Assembly (NCBI GenBank): GCA_050180895.1
Contig: JBFXDS010000002.1
Coordinates: 62,001 to 126,000, forward strand
DNA length: 64,000 nucleotides
Source: JBGPEQ01 sp050180895
GTDB taxonomy: Bacteria; Pseudomonadota; Alphaproteobacteria; Dongiales; Dongiaceae
Reading direction: 5' to 3'
The notes under the pieces: model-generated
The model's database searches: none
What the model saw: the letters and a program-made list of their open reading frames with translations, nothing else
Told to the model about the DNA's origin: nothing
Part shown: piece after piece, positions 53,397-63,892 of the stretch
How positions within the stretch are numbered: the first letter of the stretch is position 1
Layout: each line of letters begins with the position of its first letter
Position numbers and translations under genes: made by a program

Positions 53397-54266
53397 GTGC
53401 GGACATTTCGAACCATCATTCCATTCGTCGGCTTCTGTATCGTCTCTTCGCTCGGGGCGCAGGACGCTGCTCTTGCGGCCGATGAGGTGAAGGTGAAGCT
53501 GCAGGCCGCGATCGTTCAGGGGGCGAAGGCGCTGAAGGACGATATCTCCTGGTCGATCGCGCCGATCGGCGATGACGGCACGCCGAAGCAGACGGTGAAG
53601 AAGGCCGCGCCGGAGGTGCAGCTCCTCCCGGGACGCTATCGCGTCACCGCCGTGCTCGACCATGCGACGGCGACGAAGGAGATCACGGTTACCGATGCGA
53701 CCAAGCATGAGTTGGTCTTCGATGCCGGCTGGGCGCGCTTCCAGATGATTCCCAGCCGCAAGGCCAAGCCGCTCGACGAGAACGTGCAGTGGCAGATCTT
53801 CCGCTACAGCAAGAGCGGCGTGGACGAATCGCGCAAGCTGGTCGAGTTGGTGGCGCCGTCCGTGCAGCTTGCCCTGCCCGTCGGCTGGTACAGCGTGCGC
53901 GCGAAGTATCAGGGCATCGTCTCGGACATGGTCGCCGAGGTGAAGGCCGGCATCCTCTACAAGTACACGGTCGTCGCCTACGCCGGGAAGGTCCGCTTCG
54001 CGGCCGTCGACGCCAAGGGCAAGGCGGTGAAGAAGGACGTCGTCTGGACCATCGAGCGGGTCAGCAAGAGCCAGGGCGGCAAGCGCGTGCCGGTGACGAC
54101 CGACCAGACGGCGGCCCCCAATCTGCTGCTCGGCGAGGGCAAGTATGTCGTCGTCGCCAAGGCCGGCGATCTCGTCGGTGAAACCCCGTTCGACATCGAA
54201 GCCGACCGCGAAAAGAAGGTCACCGTCAAGCTGAAGCCGGTGAGCACTGCCGACAGTGGCGGCTGA
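53397..54266 (+). CDS. Secreted protein of three beta-sandwich-like repeats
   Basis: This 289-residue protein has a GTG start, preceded by CAGGGGG. It carries a signal peptide (FRTIIPFVGFCIVSSLGAQDAALAA). Three repeats of about 85 residues follow, each with a D/N-(I/V)-x-W start (DDISWSIAPIG, ENVQWQIFRYS, KDVVWTIERVS). Each then has a (L)LPG-like turn and a VxA(K)-strand. They look like carbohydrate- or wall-associated beta domains. I recognise no family. It is probably periplasmic. Confidence 0.7.
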   Translation: MRTFRTIIPFVGFCIVSSLGAQDAALAADEVKVKLQAAIVQGAKALKDDISWSIAPIGDDGTPKQTVKKAAPEVQLLPGRYRVTAVLDHATATKEITVTDATKHELVFDAGWARFQMIPSRKAKPLDENVQWQIFRYSKSGVDESRKLVELVAPSVQLALPVGWYSVRAKYQGIVSDMVAEVKAGILYKYTVVAYAGKVRFAAVDAKGKAVKKDVVWTIERVSKSQGGKRVPVTTDQTAAPNLLLGEGKYVVVAKAGDLVGETPFDIEADREKKVTVKLKPVSTADSGG

Positions 54267-54305
54267 GCCCCTCGCGCCGGTGCGTCGCTGCAGGAGGCGG
54301 CGCGC

Positions 54306-55232
54306 CTACAGCGTCAGCTCCCAGGTCTCGCCGACGAGGTGGTGGCCGAAGCTGCGGTGCGTCTCTGACGCGACCTTGCGGAAGCCGGCGCGCTCGTAGA
54401 TGTGGCGGGCGGCATGCAGGATGTCGTTGGTCCACAGCGTCACCTTGCGGTAGCCGACCTGCCGTGCGAAGCGCAGGCACTCGTCCACCAGCCGGCTGCC
54501 GAGGCCGAGCCCGCGCGCCGAGGGCTCGACCAGCAGCAGCCGGAGCTTGGCGACCGTCCTGGACTTCCTCACCAGGAATACCGAGCCGACGATCTCGCCG
54601 TTCCGCTCGGCGATCCAGCAGCGTTCTCGCGCGGCGTCGAAGGTCTTGATGAACTTGGCGACGATCTCCGCCACCAGCGCCTCGAACCGCTCGTCCCAGC
54701 CATAGTCCTGCGCATAGAGCGCGCCGTGGCGGTGGACGACCCAGCCCATGTCGCCCGGCCGGTGCGGTCGGAGCCGATAGGGCGCGGCGTCGGCCTGCCC
54801 GCCGAGGATGTCTTCGACCGTCCGCATGGCGCCGACCAAGCGGGCCTGCATATCGTCGGTCAGACCGTCCAGCAATGCGCCGATCTCCCGGCGCGACCGT
54901 TTGTCGAGCGGCGCAAAGGCGGCACGCCCCTTGGCCGTCAACGACAGCAGGCGTTGCCGGCCGTCGGCCGCGGCGCGCACCCGTCCGATCAGCCCGCGGC
55001 GGGCGAAGCCGCGCAGGATGCGGCTGAGATAGCCGGCATCGAGCCCGAGGTCACGGCACAGCTCGGTCGCCGTCGGCCGCTCGCGAAGGGCAAGCTCATA
55101 GAGCACGCGCGCCTCGGCCAGCGAGAACGGGCTGCGCAGCAGCCCCTCGTTCAGGACGCCGATCTTCTGCGTGTAGAACCGGTTGAAGTGCCTGACCGCC
55201 GCAACCCGCGCCTCGAGGCCGCCTCTCGCCAC
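54306..55232 (-). CDS. MarR-GNAT fusion regulator/acetyltransferase
   Basis: This 308-residue protein joins an N-terminal MarR-type winged helix (LYELALRERPTATELCRDLGLDAGYLSRILRGFARRGLIGRVRAAADGRQRLLSLT) to a C-terminal GNAT domain (LRLLLVEPSARGLGLGSRLVDECLRFARQVGYRKVTLWT). MarR-GNAT fusions occur in many bacteria and may couple acetylation to gene control; the target is unknown. It is followed on the same strand, upstream of its start, by the DUF1127 gene. Confidence 0.88.
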   Translation of the reverse strand: MARGGLEARVAAVRHFNRFYTQKIGVLNEGLLRSPFSLAEARVLYELALRERPTATELCRDLGLDAGYLSRILRGFARRGLIGRVRAAADGRQRLLSLTAKGRAAFAPLDKRSRREIGALLDGLTDDMQARLVGAMRTVEDILGGQADAAPYRLRPHRPGDMGWVVHRHGALYAQDYGWDERFEALVAEIVAKFIKTFDAARERCWIAERNGEIVGSVFLVRKSRTVAKLRLLLVEPSARGLGLGSRLVDECLRFARQVGYRKVTLWTNDILHAARHIYERAGFRKVASETHRSFGHHLVGETWELTL

Positions 55233-55304
55233 CCCGTTCCTCCATTGTCCGTCGGGAAGGCGATAGCGTCGTCGATATAGTTGACAGAGTCAAGTAATTG
55301 GCCG

Positions 55305-55529
55305 TCAACGGTGCCACGCCCATTTCGCCTGCTCCGCATCCGCGTCGCATCGGCTCAGACCGACGTCGCGGAGCAGGCGGTCGTCCAGCCGGGTCAATGC
55401 GCGGCGCTGGCGGGCGCGTTCGGCGCAGTTGCGAGCCCATGTCCAGAGCGGGCTGGCAGCGGTGAATGCGCGCAGCTCGGCGGCGCGCAAAGCGGGCGTA
55501 GGGGCTATGGCAAGACGAAGGCCGGACAT
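55305..55529 (-). CDS. DUF1127 small protein
   Basis: This 74-residue protein ends in the DUF1127 pattern RRALTRLDDRLLRDVGLSRCDADAEQAKWAW. It begins at an ATG with a strong GGAGGA at 5 bases, which decides the start against the long upstream frame. Such small, Arg-rich proteins are typical of Alphaproteobacteria; some bind RNA and influence phosphate and stress control. It lies 72 bp ahead of the MarR-GNAT gene. Confidence 0.8.
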   Translation of the reverse strand: MSGLRLAIAPTPALRAAELRAFTAASPLWTWARNCAERARQRRALTRLDDRLLRDVGLSRCDADAEQAKWAWHR

Positions 55530-55665
55530 GTGCTCCTCCAATCGTTCAGGATGTCGATGGGGAGGATGTGGCATCGGCGGAGCCGGCTGTCGCGTGCGAT
55601 CGTTTCGTCGGCCGTCGAAGCATCGGGTCTTGCTCCCCCGGCCGTTGCGTCCCAATCTTCCGCCC

Positions 55666-56367
55666 ATGATCGCCGGTCCCAACACGATGGCCGAAGTCGC
55701 CGCCCTGGTCGGCGACACCGCGCGCGCCAACATGCTGGACACGCTGATGGACGGCCGCGCCCTCACCGCCGGCGAGCTGGCGTTCGTCGCCCGCGTGGGC
55801 GCGCCGACGGCGAGTGCCCATCTCGCCAAGCTCGTGGAGGCGCGGCTCCTCTCCGTCGTCAAGCAGGGGCGGCACCGCTACTACCGGCTGGCCTCCCCGC
55901 TCGTCGGCCGCATGCTCGAGGGCATCATGGCCGTGGCCGCGATCGAGACGCCGCCGCGCCATCGGCCGCGCACGCCGCGCGACGAGGCGCTGCTGCTGGC
56001 GCGCACCTGCTACGATCATCTGGCCGGCCGCCTCGGCGTCGCCATCGCCGACTCGCTCATCGCACAGTCGCGGCTGATCCTGAACGACGATGCCGGCGAA
56101 GTGACGCAACGCGGCGTCGCCTTTCTCCGCGGCTTCGGTCTCGATCTGGCGGCCGTGCCGCGGCGCAATCCGCGGATGCTCTGCCGCCCCTGCCTGGACT
56201 GGACGGAACGGCGGCCGCATCTCGCCGGCGCGCTCGGCGCCCTGGTGACGCGCCGCTGCTTCGAGCTCGGCTGGATCGAGCGCCGCCGCGACAGCCGCGC
56301 GGTGGCCATCACGGTGCGCGGGCGCGACGGCCTCCGCGACGCCTTCGGCGTCGATCTCGGCGCCTGA
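55666..56367 (+). CDS. ArsR-family winged-helix regulator
   Basis: This 233-residue protein has an ArsR-type N-terminal domain (ALVGDTARANMLDTLMDGRALTAGELAFVARVGAPTASAHLAKLVEARLLSVVKQGRHRYYRL). The C-terminal extension of about 130 residues contains CRPCLDWTERRPHLAGALGALV, with paired Cys that could bind metal. It belongs to the ArsR subgroup with this long tail; the effector is unknown. Start at ATG 55666 is favoured; ATG 55687 is an alternative. Confidence 0.8.
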   Translation: MIAGPNTMAEVAALVGDTARANMLDTLMDGRALTAGELAFVARVGAPTASAHLAKLVEARLLSVVKQGRHRYYRLASPLVGRMLEGIMAVAAIETPPRHRPRTPRDEALLLARTCYDHLAGRLGVAIADSLIAQSRLILNDDAGEVTQRGVAFLRGFGLDLAAVPRRNPRMLCRPCLDWTERRPHLAGALGALVTRRCFELGWIERRRDSRAVAITVRGRDGLRDAFGVDLGA

Positions 56368-56399
56368 GCGGGTCTCGTGAAGACTGTGACGGCAGCAGC

Positions 56400-56419
56400 C
56401 GCCCGGCTTAAGCCGGGCG
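56400..56419. terminator. Perfect 20-bp palindrome between convergent genes
   Basis: CGCCCGGCTTAAGCCGGGCG is a perfect palindrome holding the TAA stop codon of the minus-strand MFS gene. It lies 33 bp after the ArsR stop, in the convergence point, and may act as a bidirectional terminator, though no T-run is present. Confidence 0.45.
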
Positions 56420-57592
56420 TGCCAGCAGGGAATGTGTCGCAAAGGCGGCGGCCGAGCTGCCGGCGATGGCGACGGCCATGGCCAGCGCGGACTCGCTGTG
56501 CAGGCCGGCGGCAATGGCGCCGGCGGCGGCGCCGAGCACGAACTGGGTCGTGCCGATCAGGGCCGACGCGCTGCCGGCATGCACGGCGTGACCGGCGAGC
56601 GCCGCCGCCACCGCGTTGGGCATGAGGATGCCGAGGCTGGCGATGGCGACGAACAACGGCGCCAGGATCGCCGCCAGCCCGCCGACGCCGCTGACGGCGA
56701 CGAGCAGCAGGGCGGCCGCGGCGGCGAGATTCAGGCGCACGCCCCACGCCAGCGCGCGGTGCATGCCGAACCTGCCGAGCAGCAGTCGGTTCAACTGCGA
56801 GACCGCGATGAAGCCCGCGGCATTGATGCCGAACAGCCAGCCATAAGCCTGCGTCGACAGACCGAAGACGTCGATGAACAGGTGCGGCGAGGTCGTGATG
56901 TAGACGAACATGCCGGCGAGGGCCAGAGCGGACGTCAGGGCATAGCCGATGAAGCTGCGGTCGACGATGAGACGGGCATAGACCACGATCGCAGAGACCA
57001 CGCCGCCGGTCGTGCGCTGCGCCGGCGGTCGCGTCTCGGGCACCCGCGTGGCGACGGCGAGAAGGCAGGCGAGGCCGAACAAGGCCAGAATCCAGAAGAT
57101 CGCCTGCCAGCCGAGCCACTGCAGGACGTAGCCGCCGAGGAGCGGGGCCAGGATCGGCGCGACGCCCATCACCAGAATCAGCGTCGAGAATGCGCGGGCC
57201 GCCTCGATGCCCTCGACCAGGTCGCGCACGATCGCGCGGGCGATGACGATGCCGGCGCAACCGCTGGCCGCCTGCACGAAGCGCAGGACGATCATGGCGT
57301 CGACGCTCGGGGCATGCGCGCAGGCGATGGAGGCGGCGACATAGAGGGAGAGCCCGGCATAGAGCGGCGGCTTGCGGCCGAAGCGGTCCGACAACGGCCC
57401 GTAGAAAGCCTGGCCGATGGCGATGCCGGCGAGGAAGGACGAGAGCGTCAGCTGCACCGAAGCCGCGGGCGCGGCGAAGGCGCGCTCCAGCGTCGGCAGG
57501 CTCGGCAGATACATGTCGATGGAGAGCGGCGCAAAGGCGGTGAGCGCCCCGAGGATCAGGATCAAGCCGCCGGTGAGTCTTGGCTCGGACAT
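56408..57592 (-). CDS. Bcr/CflA-type MFS multidrug transporter
   Basis: This 394-residue protein has 12 predicted transmembrane helices and the family patterns LSIDMYLPSLPTLERAF, the motif A loop GPLSDRFGRKPPLYAG, and motif C-like VMGVAPILAPLLGGYV. Bcr/CflA members export chloramphenicol, bicyclomycin and other compounds, but the natural substrate is unknown. The true start is taken as ATG 57592 (MSEPRLTG), not the longer upstream frame. It is adjacent to and convergent with an ArsR regulator. Confidence 0.88.
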   Translation of the reverse strand: MSEPRLTGGLILILGALTAFAPLSIDMYLPSLPTLERAFAAPAASVQLTLSSFLAGIAIGQAFYGPLSDRFGRKPPLYAGLSLYVAASIACAHAPSVDAMIVLRFVQAASGCAGIVIARAIVRDLVEGIEAARAFSTLILVMGVAPILAPLLGGYVLQWLGWQAIFWILALFGLACLLAVATRVPETRPPAQRTTGGVVSAIVVYARLIVDRSFIGYALTSALALAGMFVYITTSPHLFIDVFGLSTQAYGWLFGINAAGFIAVSQLNRLLLGRFGMHRALAWGVRLNLAAAAALLLVAVSGVGGLAAILAPLFVAIASLGILMPNAVAAALAGHAVHAGSASALIGTTQFVLGAAAGAIAAGLHSESALAMAVAIAGSSAAAFATHSLLARPA

Positions 57593-57798
57593 GCAGACGG
57601 AACGCCCCACGGGAGCGACGCCCCCGCATCGACGGACCGCCGCAGCCGGATCATAGAAGCTGCGGCGGCCGTCGATCCAGCGCTCTCGCAAGGGCGCATG
57701 TCTGCAATGCGGATTTGCATGGGGGAGGGTCCCTGCTTGAAAGGGGTTGTCCCATTTCTCCGAGCCTGCGATCGGCCGAACCACCTGCATGACCATCC

Positions 57799-57881
57799 TG
57801 CGTCCTTCGACAGGCTCAGGATGAAGAGAATCTTGGTGGCACGAAGAAAAGCCCATCATCCTGCGCTTGTCGAAGGACGCA
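57799..57881. repeat. Palindromic repeat, copy 2
   Basis: The arms at 57799-57824 and 57856-57881 (starting TGCGTCCTTCGACAGGC) pair with two mismatches around a 31-base centre. Length, centre and most positions match copy 1 at 40208-40290, so the two are members of one dispersed family. Confidence 0.8.
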
Positions 57882-57923
57882 CGCTGCTGCTCCCGGCCTC
57901 CCTCAGCTCTCGCTGCGCCGGTG

Positions 57924-58859
57924 TCAGAGATCCTCGACATACTGCACCATCCGCCGCCGCATCTCCGGGTCCGGCAGCGGGCCGGCGAGCGCGCCCATGT
58001 TCTCGCGCATATGGTCGACGCGCGAGGTGGCGGGGATGGCGCAGGTCACGGCGGGGTGAGAGACGATGAACTTGAGGAAGAACGCGGCCCAGTTGGCGCA
58101 GCCGATCTCGGCCGCCCAGTCCGGCAGCGGCTGCCGCCCGAACCGGCCGAACAGGGTGCCGCGGCGGAACGGGCGGTTGACGATCACCGCCAGGCCGCGT
58201 TCAGCCGCCAGCGGCAGCAGGCGCTCTTCCGCCTCGCGGTCGGCGACGTTGTAGGTGAACTGGACGAAATCGAGCGGCTGCTCGGCCATCACCCGCTCCA
58301 GCTCCACGTGGCGGAGGCCGTGCGAGGTGGTGACGCCGATGTAGCGGACGCGACCTTGCGTCTTCCACTCGATGAGCGTCTCCAGATGCGTCTCCCAATC
58401 CAACAGGTTGTGGACCTGCATCAGGTCGAACCGCTCGACGCCCCAGAGCTGCCGCGACGCCTCCATCTGGCCGATGCCGAGCAGGCGCGTCATCGTCCAT
58501 ACCTTGGTCGCCGCGAACAGCGCCGGCCGATCGGGGATTTGCGCCAGGCAATGGCCGATGACTTCCTGCGAGGAGAGATACATGGGCGAGGAATCGATGA
58601 GCGCGCCGCCGCTCTCGAAGAAGGCGCGCACGACCTCGACCCGCTGCGCGCGCGCCGCGGCGTCGCCGCCGACGTCGAAGGTGACCCACGAGCCCATGCC
58701 GATGACGGGAAGCTGCTCGCCGGTCGCCGGGATCGGCTTCGTCAGGACCGGGCCGGATGCGGCGTGTGGATGACGGCCGGCGGTCGCTCCGGCGATGCCG
58801 AGCGCGCTCATCCCGGCAAGCAGGGCGCGGCGGCTGACGCGCTGACGGCTTTCCCTCAT
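57924..58859 (-). CDS. Tat-exported aldo/keto reductase
   Basis: This 311-residue protein starts with a twin-arginine signal (QRVSRRALLAGMSALGIAGATAG), so it is exported folded. The aldo/keto reductase tetrad is visible: Asp in LIDSSPMY, Tyr in the same stretch, Lys in FAATKVWTM and His in LMQVHNLLD. It would reduce carbonyls with NADPH, or be secreted as a cofactor-bound enzyme. A periplasmic aldo/keto reductase is uncommon but known for Tat substrates in this family. Confidence 0.85.
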   Translation of the reverse strand: MRESRQRVSRRALLAGMSALGIAGATAGRHPHAASGPVLTKPIPATGEQLPVIGMGSWVTFDVGGDAAARAQRVEVVRAFFESGGALIDSSPMYLSSQEVIGHCLAQIPDRPALFAATKVWTMTRLLGIGQMEASRQLWGVERFDLMQVHNLLDWETHLETLIEWKTQGRVRYIGVTTSHGLRHVELERVMAEQPLDFVQFTYNVADREAEERLLPLAAERGLAVIVNRPFRRGTLFGRFGRQPLPDWAAEIGCANWAAFFLKFIVSHPAVTCAIPATSRVDHMRENMGALAGPLPDPEMRRRMVQYVEDL

Positions 58860-58920
58860 GTTCGGTAGGTGGGGTCGCCGGCGCCGGGCGGCAACGGGTA
58901 ACCGCGCCGGGCTGATTCGC

Positions 58921-59017
58921 CCTCACCCTATCCCTCTCCCGCAAGCTTGCGGGAGAGGGGACTCGTTTGAGCCAGCGGCATCAACAGAGTCCCCTCTCCC
59001 ACGCCAGTGGGAGAGGG

Positions 59018-59029
<12 letters not shown>
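58921..59029. repeat. Palindromic repeat that supplies the hutU stop codon
   Basis: The element starts CCTCACCCTATCCCTCTCCC and ends GGGAGAGGGCTAGGGTGAAG, with a near-palindromic CCCGCAAGCTTGCGGG in the left half and a second CTCTCCC-GGGAGAG hairpin in the right. Its right end encodes the last residues (TPSP) and the stop codon of hutU on the minus strand. Confidence 0.7.
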
Positions 59030-60745
<1,716 letters not shown>

Positions 60746-60853
60746 GGCGATGCTCCGGTGTCGCGCCGGTGATGTCGATCGCGAAGGTTTCCATTGCGGA
60801 CGCCGACCCGCAAGGGCGAAACGCCCTGAATATCTATCGGGCGGCGAAGGATG

Positions 60854-61279
60854 CTATTTCGTCAGCGGCACCGCCGCGCGGCTCGTGAGGTTGAGGGCGG
60901 CGGCGCAGTCGATGTCGGCGCCATCAGTGCCTTTGCAGATCGGCACGCCGCTGACCAGCAGGCGGCCGATGGCGTCGCAGGTCCGGTCGATGAGGGCGAA
61001 GGTGGCGACGGTCGTCCTGTCGACCTGCATCGGCCCGGTGTCCAGCAGGAGGCGGCGGGCGATGATGCCGTCCCGGCCGAAGATGTAGAGATCGAAGCGT
61101 ACCTGGTCCAGCGTTTCGCTCAGCCGGTTGGTCAGCAGCAGCGAGGCGGCGCACTGCCCGTTCAGGTCCTCCAGCTTGTTCAGCTCGATATCCAGCGTCT
61201 GCGCGGCCGCCGCGCCGGCCAGTCCCGGCAGCAGGCCGGCGATGAGCGCGCCAACCCGCAGCCCTCTCCTTGGTGCCAT
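60854..61279 (-). CDS. Secreted hypothetical protein
   Basis: This protein of about 141 residues starts MAPRRGLRVGALIAGLLPGLAGAAAA, a signal peptide with likely cleavage after AAA. The mature part has four Cys (GQCAASL, RTCDAIG, ICKG, DCAAAL), which could form disulfides, and a beta-rich pattern (LDQVRFDLYIFGRDGIIARRLLLD). It is probably periplasmic. The start at 61279 is preferred over 61330 because the signal peptide begins there. Confidence 0.65.
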   Translation of the reverse strand: MAPRRGLRVGALIAGLLPGLAGAAAAQTLDIELNKLEDLNGQCAASLLLTNRLSETLDQVRFDLYIFGRDGIIARRLLLDTGPMQVDRTTVATFALIDRTCDAIGRLLVSGVPICKGTDGADIDCAAALNLTSRAAVPLTK

Positions 61280-61381
61280 CGACCCAGTCCCCGAATCACG
61301 ATCCCCCGACCCCTTATAGTCGATGGACACAAAACCTTCAAAATCCCTGGGATGGGCCTCGAAGCTGCGGGCGGCGCGGCC

Positions 61382-62265
61382 TTAGAAGCCGCGCAGCGGC
61401 ATCTCCGGCGAGCGCGTGAGCCAGTTGTCGGGGAGGTAGCGGCAGGCGCCGTCGATCACATGCAGCGTGTAGGCGTGGCGCGATCTCGCCGATCGGTTCG
61501 GGCCGCTCAGATGCGGCAACTGGCCGTGCAGCACGACAAGCGTGCCGCGCTCCGCCTCGATCGGCGCCGCACCCTCGGCCGCGAGCGGCGTCGGGTCGAA
61601 GACCTCGTAGCCCAGCGTGCCGTCCGCCCGGCGCAGGAAGCGCGACCGCAACGGCGCGCGGTGGCGGCCGGGCAGCGCCCACAGGCAGCCGTTCTCGATC
61701 GTCGCATCCTCGAGCGCGAACCACAGGCCGACGCAGCTCATGGGCTCGGTGTAGAGATAGGCGGAATCGGTGTGGCAGACGACCTCGCCGCCGATGCCCG
61801 GCGCCTTGAAGATGTACATCGACTGCAGCAGCAGCGGCCCGCCACGCCGAGATCGCCGACCAGCGCCGCCAGCCGCGGATCGCGCGAGAAGGCCGAGAAT
61901 GCCGGGTCGAGATCGTGCATCGCGTGGCCGATCTTGTTGAGCGCCAGCTCCGGCGGCCGGGTGAGGCGGCCCGTTTCGTCGAAGGCGCCCTCCTCGAAGA
62001 AGAACCGGAACTTGTCGCCGGAGGTCGCGAAATAGTCGTCGGCGGCATGCCGCAGCGTGGTCGTCGAGAAGATGGTCGCGACCTGGCTGAGATCGGCGGC
62101 CGCGACCATCCGCAGCGTATGCGCAATCAGCCGTTCGCATGACGCTGCGTCGACGAAATCCTCCAGCACGAGAACGCCGTCGCGCGCATAGGCGGCATGC
62201 ATTGCCGGCGCCAGGTGGCCGTCGGCGGGTGCGGCAAAGCGCGGCAGGCGGGCGGTCGCGGCCAT
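61382..62265 (-). pseudogene. Phytanoyl-CoA dioxygenase (PhyH) family gene with a frameshift
   Basis: One frame (62265 to about 61842) gives the N-terminal half (DGVLVLEDFVDAASCERLIAH...FSRDPRLAALVGDLGVAG). A second frame from there to 61382 gives the rest (LLLQSMYIFKAPGIGGEVVCHTDSAYLYTEP...LHGQLPHLSGPNRS...HAYTLHVIDG). The iron ligands (HTD and a distal His) are all in the second frame. One missing base in the GGG run near 61840-61842 explains the break. The span of 884 nt is one short of 885, which would encode 294 residues. It may be a real pseudogene, a sequencing error or a rare programmed shift. Confidence 0.8.
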
Positions 62266-62359
62266 TGCGGACGAGGGGCATTGCGTTGCGGCGCGGCGAT
62301 GCCCAGGGTGTCACAGGTCGGCGCATGATTCAAACCGGCCCCCGGAAGGAAGGCGGCAC

Positions 62360-62848
62360 ATGCCGGCGCGGCGGCGCAGCGTCATCGTTCTGATCTCCGT
62401 CGTCGCCGGCCTGGCGGCGGCCGGGGCGGCGGCGTGGTTCGTGCAGCGGATGTTCGTTCCGCCGATCTCCGCCGACGATCCGCGCCAGGTGGCGCTTGGC
62501 GAAACGCTCTACGCCGCGCATTGCGCGAGCTGCCACGGCGCGAAGCTGGAGGGCCAGCCGAACTGGCAGGAGCGTCAGGCCAACGGCCGGCTGCCGGCAC
62601 CGCCACACGACATCAGCGGCCACAGCTGGCATCATCCGGACCAGGTGCTGTTCGAGATCACCCGCCAGGGCATGGCGGCCTATGCGCCCGCGGGCTATGA
62701 AAGCGACATGCCGGCCTTCGCCGGCGTGCTCACGGACGAGGAGATCGCCGCCGTCATCGCCTTCATCAAGAGCCGCTGGCCGGTCCACATCCGCGAGCAG
62801 CAGGCGCGCATCACCGAGCAATGGAGCGCGCAGGGAGTATTCCCATGA
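62360..62848 (+). CDS. Membrane-anchored monohaem cytochrome c
   Basis: This 162-residue protein has an uncleaved N-terminal helix (SVIVLISVVAGLAAAGAAAWFV). The class I haem motif CASCH is near residue 53 and the Met ligand is in YESDMPAFAGVLTDEE. It would carry electrons in the periplasm. It overlaps the next gene by ATGA. Confidence 0.88.
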   Translation: MPARRRSVIVLISVVAGLAAAGAAAWFVQRMFVPPISADDPRQVALGETLYAAHCASCHGAKLEGQPNWQERQANGRLPAPPHDISGHSWHHPDQVLFEITRQGMAAYAPAGYESDMPAFAGVLTDEEIAAVIAFIKSRWPVHIREQQARITEQWSAQGVFP

Positions 62849-63174
62849 TCGTCGTGGTCTTCGAGGTGACGATGAAGCCGGGGCAGGGGCCGCGCTACTT
62901 CGATCTTGCGACCGCGCTGCGCGCGGAGCTGGTGCAGATCGACGGTTTCCTGTCGGTCGAGCGGTTCCAGAGCCTGACGACGCCGGAGAAGTACGTATCG
63001 GTCTCCTACTGGCGCGACGCGGCCGCAATCGACCATTGGCGCGCGCATGAGAGTCACCGGCTCGCCCAGGCGCTCGGCAAGGAAGAGGTCTTCGCCGATT
63101 TCCGCATCACCGTCGCCGAGGCGCTGCGCTCCTACACGCTGGCGGAGCGCGCCGCTACCGGCGGGACCTCGTGA
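62845..63174 (+). CDS. ABM-domain (antibiotic biosynthesis monooxygenase-like) protein
   Basis: This 109-residue protein shows the small alpha-beta ABM pattern (VVVFEVTMKPGQGPRYFDLATALRAELVQIDGFLSVERFQSL and VSVSYWRDAAAIDHWRAHESH). Members act as cofactor-free monooxygenases or haem-degrading enzymes. ATG 62845 overlaps the cytochrome stop codon, so it is translationally coupled to it. The 3' end overlaps convergent hutC by 20 bp. Confidence 0.82.
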   Translation: MIVVVFEVTMKPGQGPRYFDLATALRAELVQIDGFLSVERFQSLTTPEKYVSVSYWRDAAAIDHWRAHESHRLAQALGKEEVFADFRITVAEALRSYTLAERAATGGTS

Positions 63175-63889
63175 CGTAGTCCTGCCGCCCCGCCAACTGG
63201 TAGCGCGCGCCGGGATGGGTGAGCCGCGCGCGCGAGACGACGATCCCGTTGGACCAGGTGCGGCGCGTCAGCAGCAGGCAGGGCTCGTTGCCGCGGATCT
63301 GCAGCAGCCGCTGGAGCCGCGGATCGGGCAGCACGGCCTCGATCACATGCTCGGCGGCGTCGAGCGGGCCGAGCGCGGTGAGATATTCATAAGGCGTGGT
63401 CCTGGCGAAATCCTGCCGCAGATAGCTCGGCGCGAAGGCGGGATTGACATGCCGGTCCTCGACTTGCACCGGCGTCCCGTTCTCGCAATGCACGAGCACC
63501 GAGTGGAACACCGGCGCGTTCGTCGCCAGGGTCAGCGCGCGGGCCGTCGCCGCGTCCGCGCGCTCGCGCCGCAGCAGATGCACGACGGCCGTGTGCCTGT
63601 GCCCGCGGCCGGCGATCTCCTGGGCGATGTTGCGGATCTCCAGCAGCTCCGATTGCGGCTTGGCATCGGCGACGAAGGTGCCGACGCCCTGCACCCGCCG
63701 CAGCACGCCCTCGGCGGTGAGCTCGCGCAGCGCGCGGTTGGCGGTCATGCGGCTCACCCGCAGGTCGCGCGTCAGCTCGTTCTCCGACGGCACGGGATCG
63801 CCGGCGCCGAGCCGGCCGCGGGCGATGCGGTCGCGGATGCGGTCCTTGACCTGCTGGTAGAGCGGCGCGGCGGAAGCGGCGGCGGGCAT
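63155..63889 (-). CDS. hutC: GntR-family histidine-utilisation repressor HutC
   Basis: This 244-residue protein has a GntR winged helix (VKDRIRDRIARGRLGAGDPVPSENELTRDLRVSRMTANRALRELTAEGVLRRVQGVGTFVA) and a UTRA effector domain (HSVLVHCENGTPVQVEDRHVNPAFAPSYLRQDF). HutC is relieved by urocanate. ATG 63889 is preferred; the TTG at 63907 would fall inside the operator palindrome. It is divergent from hutG, with a palindromic operator between them. Confidence 0.92.
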   Translation of the reverse strand: MPAAASAAPLYQQVKDRIRDRIARGRLGAGDPVPSENELTRDLRVSRMTANRALRELTAEGVLRRVQGVGTFVADAKPQSELLEIRNIAQEIAGRGHRHTAVVHLLRRERADAATARALTLATNAPVFHSVLVHCENGTPVQVEDRHVNPAFAPSYLRQDFARTTPYEYLTALGPLDAAEHVIEAVLPDPRLQRLLQIRGNEPCLLLTRRTWSNGIVVSRARLTHPGARYQLAGRQDYVTRSRR

Positions 63890-63892
63890 GAC

